The position numbers were made by a program, and so were the translations under genes. From the NCBI GenBank assembly GCA_027596945.1, contig JADGJH010000924.1, positions 1 through 13,125 of the forward strand: DNA of 13,125 bases, written 5' to 3'. This DNA is from Physocladia obscura (Eukaryota > Chytridiomycota > Chytridiomycetes > Chytridiales > Chytriomycetaceae). The notes under the pieces were generated by a model, which was not told where the DNA came from, searched no databases, and saw only the letters and a list, made by a program, of their open reading frames with translations. Below are positions 1-8,700 of the stretch, in pieces; the stretch's first letter is position 1, and the number at the start of each line of letters is the position of its first letter.

Positions 1-19
1 GTTAAACATCTTGAGAATA

Positions 20-1026
20 TTTTTATTTTTTTAAATCTGTAATAGTACCACAGCTGCAGTTGTTTTATTGACTTCACCACTGCATAAAACTTTCACTCAT
101 AATGACACAAATTTTGGTAGGATCATTTTTTCTTACTGCTGCAATGTACCTGGCTGTATTTGCAATACTAGTATAAATCATACCATTGACATTCACTACT
201 CCTGGATGATTTTCAAACAAAAATTGGTTGCTTGGATGCATTGATCATGTTCTATCAACAACAAACATATTTTCCAATTGAGGAACTTCAGTCCATTGCC
301 ACTACAAATTTTCATCACATGTCTGATCCAATGAGTGTTTCAGAGTCTTTTTCATCAATTTTGAGTAAAAAATTTTTACATAATTAATAAAAAAAAAGGA
401 GTTCTCAGAAAAAAAAAATTCTTTGATCACAGGTGCACAATACCAACTGGACAGCAACGCCTTTTTTTTGCCATCATACTCAAAGTTCATTGGATCAGAC
501 ATGTGATGCAAATTTGTAGTGGCAATGGACTGAAGTTCCTTTATTGTGAGACCAACTTTGCTTGTTACCAGAAAAGCAGAACTAGAAATATTGTGTGAGT
601 GGTAATGACACAAAGAAAAACCATACCTGAGTTTTGGGAGCCCATGTTATCTAGTTTTTTGGTAGTGACAGTTACTTATGAACCTGGTATGTTGTTATCA
701 CTGTCTGGATCAGCTTCGTTATTTGATTGCATTTGGTCAATTTTGTCATCAAGGTCTTTCTGTGTTGGGCTCAGCAAATCATCCAACACTGCATCCTGTT
801 GAATATCATTGTTGTCATTAATTCTGTCTGAACCATTATTGTTGTTGTCATCCAGTACAAGAGTATTCTTTTTTTTGTCAATTTGACAAGCAATTTGTTT
901 TGTGCAAACAGGCCAGTTTTCTTCTTGACATTTTGTAGCTTTTTGTTCTTGCTTTTGACAGCTTTGGTGTCTCAATTGTAGCCCAACGCCATGTATCACT
1001 GTAGAATGTTGATCTGCTGATACCAC
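20..1026 (-). pseudogene. Broken or unresolved coding remnant, possibly mobile-element derived
   Basis: Read on the minus strand, several coding-like blocks follow each other but do not join into one frame. The first (1026-676) is Cys/Gln/Lys-rich, then Asn/Asp-rich, and ends in an acidic tail (DPDSDNNIPGS) before a stop. The second (about 613-302) contains the segments LQSIATTNLHHMSDPMNFEY and KKKALLSSWYCAPVIKE. The third (about 300-70) reads WTEVPQLENMFVVDRT, a stop, then NHPGVVNVNGMIYTSIANTA and KICVIMSESFMQW before further stops. There are splice-like sites, for example a CAG|GTATGG donor and a TTTCTAG acceptor between the first two blocks, but their phases do not match in the frames I can read. 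I do not recognise the family. Internal stops, a shared inverted repeat and loss of frame suggest decay, and a transposon origin is only a guess. It could instead be a real multi-exon gene that I failed to resolve. Confidence 0.3.
281..540. repeat. 54-bp near-perfect inverted repeat with 152-bp spacer
   Basis: Positions 281-334 are the reverse complement of 487-540 with a single mismatch (53/54). Similarity stops abruptly on both sides. Each arm, read away from its outer flank, starts right after an AG and can encode ELQSIATTN(F/L)HHMSDPM, so a short coding-like segment exists in both orientations. The inner spacer holds long A and T runs. The arms could fold into a stable hairpin if transcribed. 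The origin could be a local inverted duplication or part of a mobile element. Confidence 0.85.
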
Positions 1027-2046
1027 CAGACCACAAAATTGAGGGTATTTTTTGGTAATTGGTTGTTTAACTTAATTGAAGTAAGATGACAACAGGTAAG
1101 CTCAATCTACGGATCTAATAATTCCAGCTGTTTATTTTCTTTCTTCACCAGATCCAAATTGCGCAATCTTGGCTATCCTTAATTAATAGTTGCTGTAGTA
1201 TTATTGTAGATGATTTTTTTGTTGATAACCACCCACAATTTATTTAACTTTTCAATAATCCCCAAATTAAAATGAAGAAAGAAAGTAAATAGAAATAAAA
1301 CCATGACTAAACACCATTTTGCATCCTTCAACAAAATAACACTCCACACTGTGTGACAATGACATCCCATTCATTTGACCCAGATAATAACCAGTAAATT
1401 TTCAATTTTATGTGGCTGCCAATTATTCCCAAGTGGTTTGATTGCTGCTGTAACTGGCATTTTAGATACTTTTTTGAAGCTTGGAGTTGGCTATTTGTTC
1501 CTTTTTCTTTTTGGGATAAAAATTTGTTTTTGTCATGACCATTGTTTCATCTTTACAGAAAGTATCCTGGGACAAACTGGCTGTCCCACAGGTACAAAAA
1601 CATTTTTTCTTTTTCATTTATCCTAGTTTTGGAAGTCTTCCATTATCAAACATGTACAAATGTTCCATACAAACTGAACAACTCTGATATCATCAAAAAC
1701 TGTTTTTCATTGCTTTTGAATGAATTTGGCAGAGAATGTCTGTTATTGGTATTATTTGTCAAGTTTTCTGAGCTAGTTGTGGAAAAAGTTCTAATTTAGA
1801 ATCTAATTGCATTCTACAATTCTAAATTAGAATCTAATTAGAATCATTTAGAATCTAAATTGCCAAAGTTTGGAAATAATAATAGTGAACATATAAGAGA
1901 TAATAAAGCCAATATTTTATTAGAGTTTCTGTGCTAAATTCACGTAAACTTTAAACAATGAAAAAAAACTATAAATGGTCTATACAAACTTGGAATACTC
2001 TTAAAAATAATCATGGGTATGCCTAATAAAAAAAACGGTATTATAA
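1027..2046. other. AT-rich stretch without a supported gene
   Basis: I see no convincing gene here. Weak signals only: a mini-ORF across a possible 56-bp intron (ATG at 1086, donor 1096, acceptor 1151, stop at 1184); a plus-strand frame at 1542-1799 that begins FHLYRKYPGTNWLSHRYKN and then becomes hydrophobic; a small hairpin (TGGGACA at 1568-1574 pairing with TGTCCCA at 1582-1588); and an AATAAA at about 1900. Frames on both strands are riddled with stops. The base composition is more AT-rich than in the genes to the right. Confidence 0.5.
1789..1862. repeat. AT-rich palindromic repeat cluster (TTAGAATC-type units)
   Basis: A perfect 14-bp inverted repeat pairs 1789-1802 (TTCTAATTTAGAAT) with 1819-1832 (ATTCTAAATTAGAA), separated by a 16-nt loop. 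The octamer-like unit TTAGAATC then recurs several times up to about 1860, in direct and inverted order. This is typical of simple satellite-like DNA or of the end of a small non-autonomous DNA element. I see no coding potential in it. Confidence 0.7.
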
Positions 2047-2274
2047 GCTCTCTTATATACACTACTCCTTCCTGTTGCTGCTGGAGCTGGTGTCAACACT
2101 GCCATTGATGCGATTGAGACTAAAAAGACTCAGTATCTTGCTGACCAAGTGGCCCAAGCTCTCAAAAACAAAGCTGCCGCTGAGGCCCGTATTGCCGCCC
2201 TTGAAGAAGGAAAGCTCGAAGAAGCTATTGAAGCCCTGGAAGAAAACGCCAATGTCGAAGAGATTGCTGCTTGA
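2047..2274 (+). CDS. Orphan C-terminal coding segment, Ala/Glu-rich helical tail (partial)
   Basis: A plus-strand frame ends with TGA at 2272-2274 and has no ATG of its own at the upstream end. It reads LPVAAGAGVNTAIDAIETKK, then ADQVAQALKNKAAAEARIAA, then ends in an acidic helix (ENANVEEIAA). The codons (GCC, AAG, GAG, CTC) are clearly GC-richer than the surrounding DNA, which argues for real or recent coding selection. Heptad-like spacing of Ala and Leu in the last 45 residues suggests a coiled coil. The upstream boundary is unclear: an AG at 2085-2086 behind a pyrimidine-rich tract is one possible splice acceptor, and the AG at 2046-2047 is another. I found no upstream exon in 1-2046, and no AATAAA follows the stop. 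It may be the last exon of a gene with a distant upstream exon, or a truncated relic. I do not recognise the family. Confidence 0.45.
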   Translation, partial: ALLYTLLLPVAAGAGVNTAIDAIETKKTQYLADQVAQALKNKAAAEARIAALEEGKLEEAIEALEENANVEEIAA

Positions 2275-2350
2275 AATGATCTGATGATTGTAAAGATCCT
2301 GGTAGAATTGAATGAGGAACTATGACTTTCTGTGATCACAAGAAAAAACT

Positions 2351-2362
2351 TTTATTTTTATT
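2351..2362 (-). terminator. Tandem polyadenylation signals
   Basis: On the minus strand two AATAAA hexamers sit back to back (2357-2362 and 2351-2356), about 20 nt after the stop of the small gene at 2381. They would end its transcript with a very short 3' UTR. No comparable signal lies between the CFAP54 stop and this gene, so they may serve a CFAP54-containing transcript too. Confidence 0.6.
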
Positions 2363-2380
2363 ACGTAACATCTATAATAT

Positions 2381-2719
2381 TCATTTATCTTTGAGTGCTG
2401 AAACTAGCTCGCCATCCTTGTCTCCAGTCTTTTCCATTTCCGCGGCCAATTTTGCCATTCTTTCGTTGTTCCGTTTGGCAATCAAACGCAATGTGTTTCG
2501 CCGTTCAATCTCGTTCATAGTTTGCCAGTTTGCAATTCGGCTCATAGTTCCATCAGCATTCACAACGATTGGTCCGAGGTGATCAAGAGCTACGCCTCCA
2601 CCTCCAACTTCCAAAGTTTTTGACGAAGAATCGGTTGAATCGGGCGCCCCTTCTTGTGGTTTGAATGGAAGGGCAAGCTGTTTATTCTTTTCCATCTTTT
2701 TTGTTTCTTTCCAAAACAT
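2381..2719 (-). CDS. Small conserved eukaryotic protein with PIVVNxDGTxSRIxNW motif
   Basis: This is an intronless frame of 112 codons from the ATG at 2719, or 104 codons from the second ATG at 2695 (MEKNKQLALPF). The N-terminal third is low-complexity (Ser/Thr, then a GGGG run). The core, roughly residues 48-90, holds PIVVNADGTMSRIANW followed by an E/R-rich helix with TLRLIAKRNNERM. The C-terminus is charged and helical (LVSALKDK). From memory, this core pattern occurs in short uncharacterised proteins of several eukaryote groups, and I cannot name a function. The ATG at 2719 lies only 3 nt after the CFAP54 stop codon on the same strand, so the gene has essentially no 5' space of its own. 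An AG sits one base before the ATG (TTTTAAAG|AATG), which could be a cis- or trans-splice acceptor. The second Met is an equally plausible start. The codon use and motif conservation make it a convincing real gene despite its size. Confidence 0.75.
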   Translation of the reverse strand: MFWKETKKMEKNKQLALPFKPQEGAPDSTDSSSKTLEVGGGGVALDHLGPIVVNADGTMSRIANWQTMNEIERRNTLRLIAKRNNERMAKLAAEMEKTGDKDGELVSALKDK

Positions 2720-2722
2720 TCT

Positions 2723-5700
2723 TTAAAATTGGTGAACAAACGACACAATTCTTTGCAGCCATTGAAACAATATATCGTCTTCTTTTGATTGAGCTGTTCG
2801 CCCCTCAAATACTGTGAACATAATACGCAGACTGGTGAGTGTAGCTTGTGTCAGCACCGGTTTTTTGCCGAAATTCTATACAAGAAACATAAAATGAATG
2901 AAGTAAACACAAAAATAACCGTAATAATAATAACTCTTACAGCGATATTGAAACTCGATTGCTTTGAAATAGCCGCCACGATAGCGTTCAAGCATTTATC
3001 GAAATTTTCTTCTGCGGTTTTGTTGTGTTCGTTATCGTTTGTGATAAAAAATTTGTTCAAAGCAATGGCGGTTGCTTCAACTTTTTTCAAAACAGCATCA
3101 ACCGCGCTGGCAGGTACTTTAGTAGTATAAATTGGAAATTTATCGTTTGCTTCAAGAGCAGCGTCTGATTCAGTGACAAGAATGAGAGCCGATGCCCGTC
3201 TAGAACTTATTGGTCTCCCCGTTTCTATTTTAGTTTTACCACCAGAACTCACAGTTCTAATTGAATTTTGGCGACTAAGTCCTTTTGCAAGTTTTTTTGA
3301 ATCAGGTGTAGAGTCTTTTCCCGAATAAGCAAAGCAAATGACCAGATTCCAAAGCCTGTCGTTGATAGCCTCTCCTTCACCGTCCATAACGCGGACTGGT
3401 AATTTAAGCCATTGGATACATGCTTGCTGGACAAGCTCTTTTGCAACTTGTTGGGAAGGAGCAAACGCATGCTGAAATTTTGTTGAAAAATTTTCTGGTT
3501 TGATTGATCCGGGTACTATAAGAGCTGGGAATATAATTGTTGAGAGACAAAAGTTTGCGGAAATTTTCGATCCAGCTGTGGAGTTTGTGAGAAAATAGTT
3601 GTAGCGTCTTATTCTACCTCCTAAAGCGATGCAGAATGGATCCGTTGTGCAAATTTCGCGAGGGTTTTGACTCAAGGAAATTTTTCTGCGTAAATTGAAA
3701 AAATCAGCAAGAGAAAACAGGTTTAGGCTGATTGGAAAACATAATTGAGACTTGTCATCATGGCAAAATTCAGTCAAAGTTAATTTTGATCTGCTCAATT
3801 CCAACTCTCGGAGCAAAAATTCTGGAGTATCAAAATGGGTCATCGAATCTTGTGAGACCATGGCGGTGTTAAGAATTTCTTGATATTTTTTATTCGAGCT
3901 CTCTAACTTGGAAACAGAATTAAGGCAATGAGCAAGTCTTCTTGCAACTGATTCATCTCCTTCTTCGATAGCAACTGCAAGGAGGCCTTCAAAACAGCTG
4001 CGTAACGTCAAACAGTCGGAGCCTCCTGATGCAATTTCGCATATTATAATGTCTGTATAATACTTTTTAACTTCTTTTCTGTGATAGGATGGTGATTTTT
4101 CTGTTTTCCCCAATTGCTGATTTTGATAAATGGTGTCGGCTAATGTGAGAATCATATTTTTCACAATGGATTTCGGTAAAACTGAACTAACTTGACCTGC
4201 TAATTTAATTGTTTCAGTTATAAGATTGTATGCTTCTTGCTCATTCGAAACTGCTCGATAGTGTAGAACTCGTTTATACATCAGTATTGCTATTGTTGCG
4301 AAATATTTCGAATGATTTGTCATTGGTATATTCATTCCAGACTTTGGCCTCAAATAGCGAATCATAAACTCTTCTGACTGATCATATGCCAATGCAGACG
4401 CCTCTTGTTTTTCCGGTGTTGCGATAGAAATTGCGTCACCAAGCTGAGACCAGCATTTTGAAAGCAAGAAACAGCATGTTGACTTTTTTCCCTCCTCCAA
4501 AATTAAAATATGATATTCTGCAAGATTTTTATCCCAGTCTCTAGTGTCTTTAAGCATGATTTTGCATAGCAAAAGTAGGCCCCGGAAATTTAATTCAAAA
4601 ATTCGAGATTTGAATTCAATTGATTCGTTGATTCCGATTTCTGCCAGATCTTGGGCCAATTCAAATAATCCAGCGGAGTGCAAATATTCAACACATGTTA
4701 GACGTGCATTTAGCCATTGTCTTGGGTGTGGCGTCAATTTTTGTTTGTCCATAAGTTCAGTTAACTGCACATGAGTTGATAAAATCCTGTGCTGTAGATT
4801 AACATGTGAAATTTATTGGGGGGTTTATAACTTCTTTAATTTGAATCTGAATTTACCTACGAACGGCTAGATCTGGTTTCGATTGTAAAACTGCAATCTC
4901 TGCAAGTACATCAACTGCTTCACCCATAAAGCTGATTAATTGAAAGGCCACAGGAGAGTGGGCCTCCATTGACAAGACTCTAACAGCCTCGATTACGCCC
5001 TTCATCTTAGTCTCTAGGTTTAATAGCATATCGTTCAATGCTTTTTGCCAATCCTCAGTAAATTTGGAATTAGATATTGCGGAGGATTCAGGTCCACTAT
5101 CTGCAACAAAATTATTTGATCTCTTTGTTTCAGAGCTATAAGTGAGTGGATGCTGAGAAATATTCAAGTCTTTAACTTTTCGCTGATGTAAAATATTTGG
5201 CAGCAAAGATGCTGGCTGTACTGCGATTTTCGTCGATCCTAAAGTGACTGGTTGCGAATTATTTGACAAAAGCGAAGAATAAATTTCGTTTGCAGTCAAT
5301 GGATCACTAGCGTCAGTGAGTGACAACAATCGCGTGCATATGGAGCAGCGAAACATCTCTATCTTGCATGTAAATGACTCGCCATAAATTTTTTTTGAAA
5401 CATTATTTAATTCAGTCTCGGAAAGGACCTTCAATTGCTGCCAGTTTGATTCAGAAAAGATTGAATCGTAAGGTTCAAATGTACAATCTAGTTGACTTAA
5501 GTTTCCTAAATTCTGCAACAAGGCATTTCCGTTCATCACAGAGAGCATTTTTTGCATTGCGGACTGTACATACCCAAGTTCTATCAAAATTTTTGCTTTC
5601 AGTAACATAGATAAAGCATAAATTGTATCATCCATCAGAATTTCAACACCAATAAATCCGATAATTGATGAAATAATTAGTGCTTCGTTTAGATAATGCC

Positions 5701-8700
5701 AAGAGAGTAATTCTGAAGCAAGAATCCTCAAGCAATCCGAAACAAATATGGGATCAAGAACAAAACGATCAGAAAAAATGTCCAATAAAGGAATAATGCA
5801 AATCGGCTGATAATTAGCATATTCTAAATCGTTAACAGGATGCTGAACGCTCTCTGTCAGTATTGACGATATTAATTTGTATGAAAGAAGCAGGAGATTG
5901 CGACGCTGGTCAATATCATAAATTTGCCCGAGTTCCGAATATTTGATGATATTTATGCCTGCAAGAAAAGCGTTTTTGATTGATCCAGTCCGTTCTGCAA
6001 TATTTTTTATTGGTTTAAAATCCGTTTTCCATGATTTTAAAAATGCTTCAACTCCAAATAAATTGTCGATGCACTGCGACCTTTGTTGAATACGAAATTT
6101 TAAAAAAAATGGCCAAAAATATTTGAATGAACTTTACCAAAAGTATTTACCCTGTTTGAACTCTCCTTTGGAATACCATAAATCACCATATTCGCTGCAA
6201 ATCTCACCTATGACCTGTGAATCCATCAAGCTCTTTGACATTTTAAGAGTAAAATTGTACGATTCAAACGCTTCAGTGAATTTGGATAAAAATTTTAACG
6301 CTACTTCTGGGCTTTTTTCAACAGAAAAATCGTGATTTACATATTGTAAAAAAAGCTTCCGACTGTTGAACAAATGATGATGGAAATTGGCGTCAGAATA
6401 TTTAGCATGTTGTGTCAGAATTTGTTTTGACCAATAGGAAAAAATTCCATTGAATAAATGGTCAAATTTGCTGACTAACGGCACAACTCGTTTTAAACTG
6501 CCAGCCAAAATCATTAAATCAAATCCAAAAATGAGAAATTTCGCGCTCCAGGCTAAATCAACATTACAGTGCTCTGTTTCATTGAATGCATTTGTCCACG
6601 ACACGATAAAAACGTTTTTTGAAAGTTGGTCAAGATTAAAAACTGGAAGCAAACTGTTTCCAATTCCCAAAGTCGCTTGGTGTGTTTTCAAATCCAAGCG
6701 ACGACTTGCTAATTCTTCATCGATGTCGGAAGTTTGCACATGCACATTTTCTGAAGTTAGCATTTCCATCAAATATTCACCAGAAATAAAAAACGCTTTC
6801 CAAAGAAGTGTATTTTTGAATTCTAAAGTCATATGACCATTTTTAATCAAAAGAGTCGTTGCGTTCCAAAGAACACAGCAACCTTCGATTACTTGCTTCC
6901 ATAATTTTACCCTCGCTGCCAGAACAATTGATTGAACAAAGCTTTGTAAACTTTCGCCAATCAATTTTATCGAATCGATGTCAGGTTTTTTGCAATTTTC
7001 TACCTTTTGTCCTGTGTTTAGAAATGCAAAGAATTTTTTCATTGGAGAGAACATCATCGGATGAACATTATTGCAACTGTCATCAAGATCAAATGTGCCA
7101 TGAAATTGATTGTTGCTAAGAAATAATGCAATGTCTAAACCAAAAGTATCACTGTCAATTTTCTTCAACTGTGAAAATCCTAAAACGAGAGCCATCTGAG
7201 ATTTCCACCGAGATTCATGCATTATTATTGTTCTTAACCGTTGTGAAAACCGGTGATATTTCCATAATCTAGCTAGCTCGTTGTCCAAGCATTTAACACT
7301 TTCTTCAAGTTTTTCTCGATGTTCAACAGTGAGGCTGGTTAAAAGCTGGATTTTTTCAGTGATCTTTTTTCGTTTTCTTTTAATCCCACGAAGTTCAAGC
7401 GATGTGTCATTTTGATCTTTGATTGACTGATCAGCACTAGGACTACGTGATCTTGACGGCGATCTTTCTCGACTGGTCGGTCTGCTCGTAGACCCTTCCC
7501 CATGATTCGGAATTGATGGCGTAACTTCATTGTACTCTATCATTTCTTTCAACTTGCTTATAGGTACTCCCCCGTCGACAAGAGAATTGAGATTTTTTGC
7601 TTTCCGCCGTCTTGTACTATATGTAAAAAGTTGATCATATATTTTTTGTGCAAAATTCTCTTACCGAGACTTTCGCTCGTCTTTTGTGTCCAGGAAATCC
7701 GTCAACGAAGCTTTTTTCTCAACAAATAGATACTTTTTCTTCTTTTGAAGAATTAAATCTTTTGCCTTGTTTTCCCCTTCCTCCATGATATCCCAAGCTG
7801 AAGTCAAAAATCTGTTTCGAACTGAAATCCATTCTAAAACTTCAGTACAAATTTTGATTGAGTAGTCAACATTTCCTCTGCTGAAACTCCATTGTGCACA
7901 TTTTGTAGTGATTTCCAAGTACCTTGGATTTTTCTTGAATTTCGACAGTTCTGAATAAATAAAATCCACACCGGCTGCCATAAATGTACAGTAAATCTCT
8001 TTCAAAGTAGTTGACGCTTCCAAAAACCTTTTTTCCGAAATCAAAGGAGGCTTTAAAATTGCGGAACAATACGCCGATGCGAATTCCAAGTTCTCTCTGA
8101 ATATTTCAAGATTTTTACGAGGGCTAGTGTAACCTTCAGAACAGTTGCTTGAAACTGCAGCGATCACTTGATGTATATTATCAAGTTGAATATTTAGTAG
8201 TGTATTCCTTTTTTGATTTGCTGCATATCGCTTTGTTCGTCCCACTGATCCTGTCCACTTAAGCTCGATTGCTGCCGAATTCACGATGCTATTGTCATAT
8301 AACCCGACTCTAACATTCAAATATCTGAGGGATTTTTCACAAATTTTCACCGTATATGTAAATTCTTTCCAACTGATAAGACGCTGTATTAAAACCAAAG
8401 TCAATGGAACAAAAATGGAGAAAATTTTCGATCCATCAAGAGAAAATTTGGCTTCCTCACACAATATAATACTTTGATGTGCTTGTATTAAAGCATGAAC
8501 AGCAAATGGTTGCTCAAGATCATATTCAAAAAACGGAAGTACGCTTGATGTAATTTTGACCAGTGTTTCCATAAGCAGTTCATAATTCTTCAAACATTTG
8601 GAAATTTCCAAAGCAACAAGCAAGTTTCTGCAACATTTGAGTCGTAAAATATGACTTTCTTTCACGCCAATAGTACCATTTGGACTGAAATGTACTGTTG

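Noticed and set aside
599..802. Plus-strand frame of 67 codons
   Set aside because: It is antisense to the Asn/Asp-rich minus-strand block and has no features of its own.
1542..1799. Plus-strand frame of 85 codons starting FHLYRKYPGTNWLSH
   Set aside because: The first 20 residues look protein-like, but the rest is low-complexity and hydrophobic and there are no supporting splice or start signals. It is kept only as a note in the AT-rich stretch.
2851..2940. Hydrophobic C-terminal membrane anchor on CFAP54
   Set aside because: The hydrophobic residues come from reading through the 65-bp last intron, which has clean GT and AG borders.
4787..4796. Earlier acceptor CTACAG (AG at 4793-4792) for CFAP54 intron 7
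   Set aside because: It would lead to a stop within a few codons. The next AG (4788-4787) keeps the frame through to MDKQKLTPHPRQW.
6138..6152. Earlier donor (CAGG|GTAAAT at 6150) for CFAP54 intron 6
   Set aside because: It is in phase 1 and would break the frame with the only good acceptor at 6081. The donor at 6137 (TTTTG|GTAAAG) keeps the frame and gives KYFW-SQCIDN.
6450..6836. Plus-strand frame of 128 codons
   Set aside because: It is the antisense shadow of CFAP54 exon 6, as are the other long plus-strand frames between 2789 and 12526.
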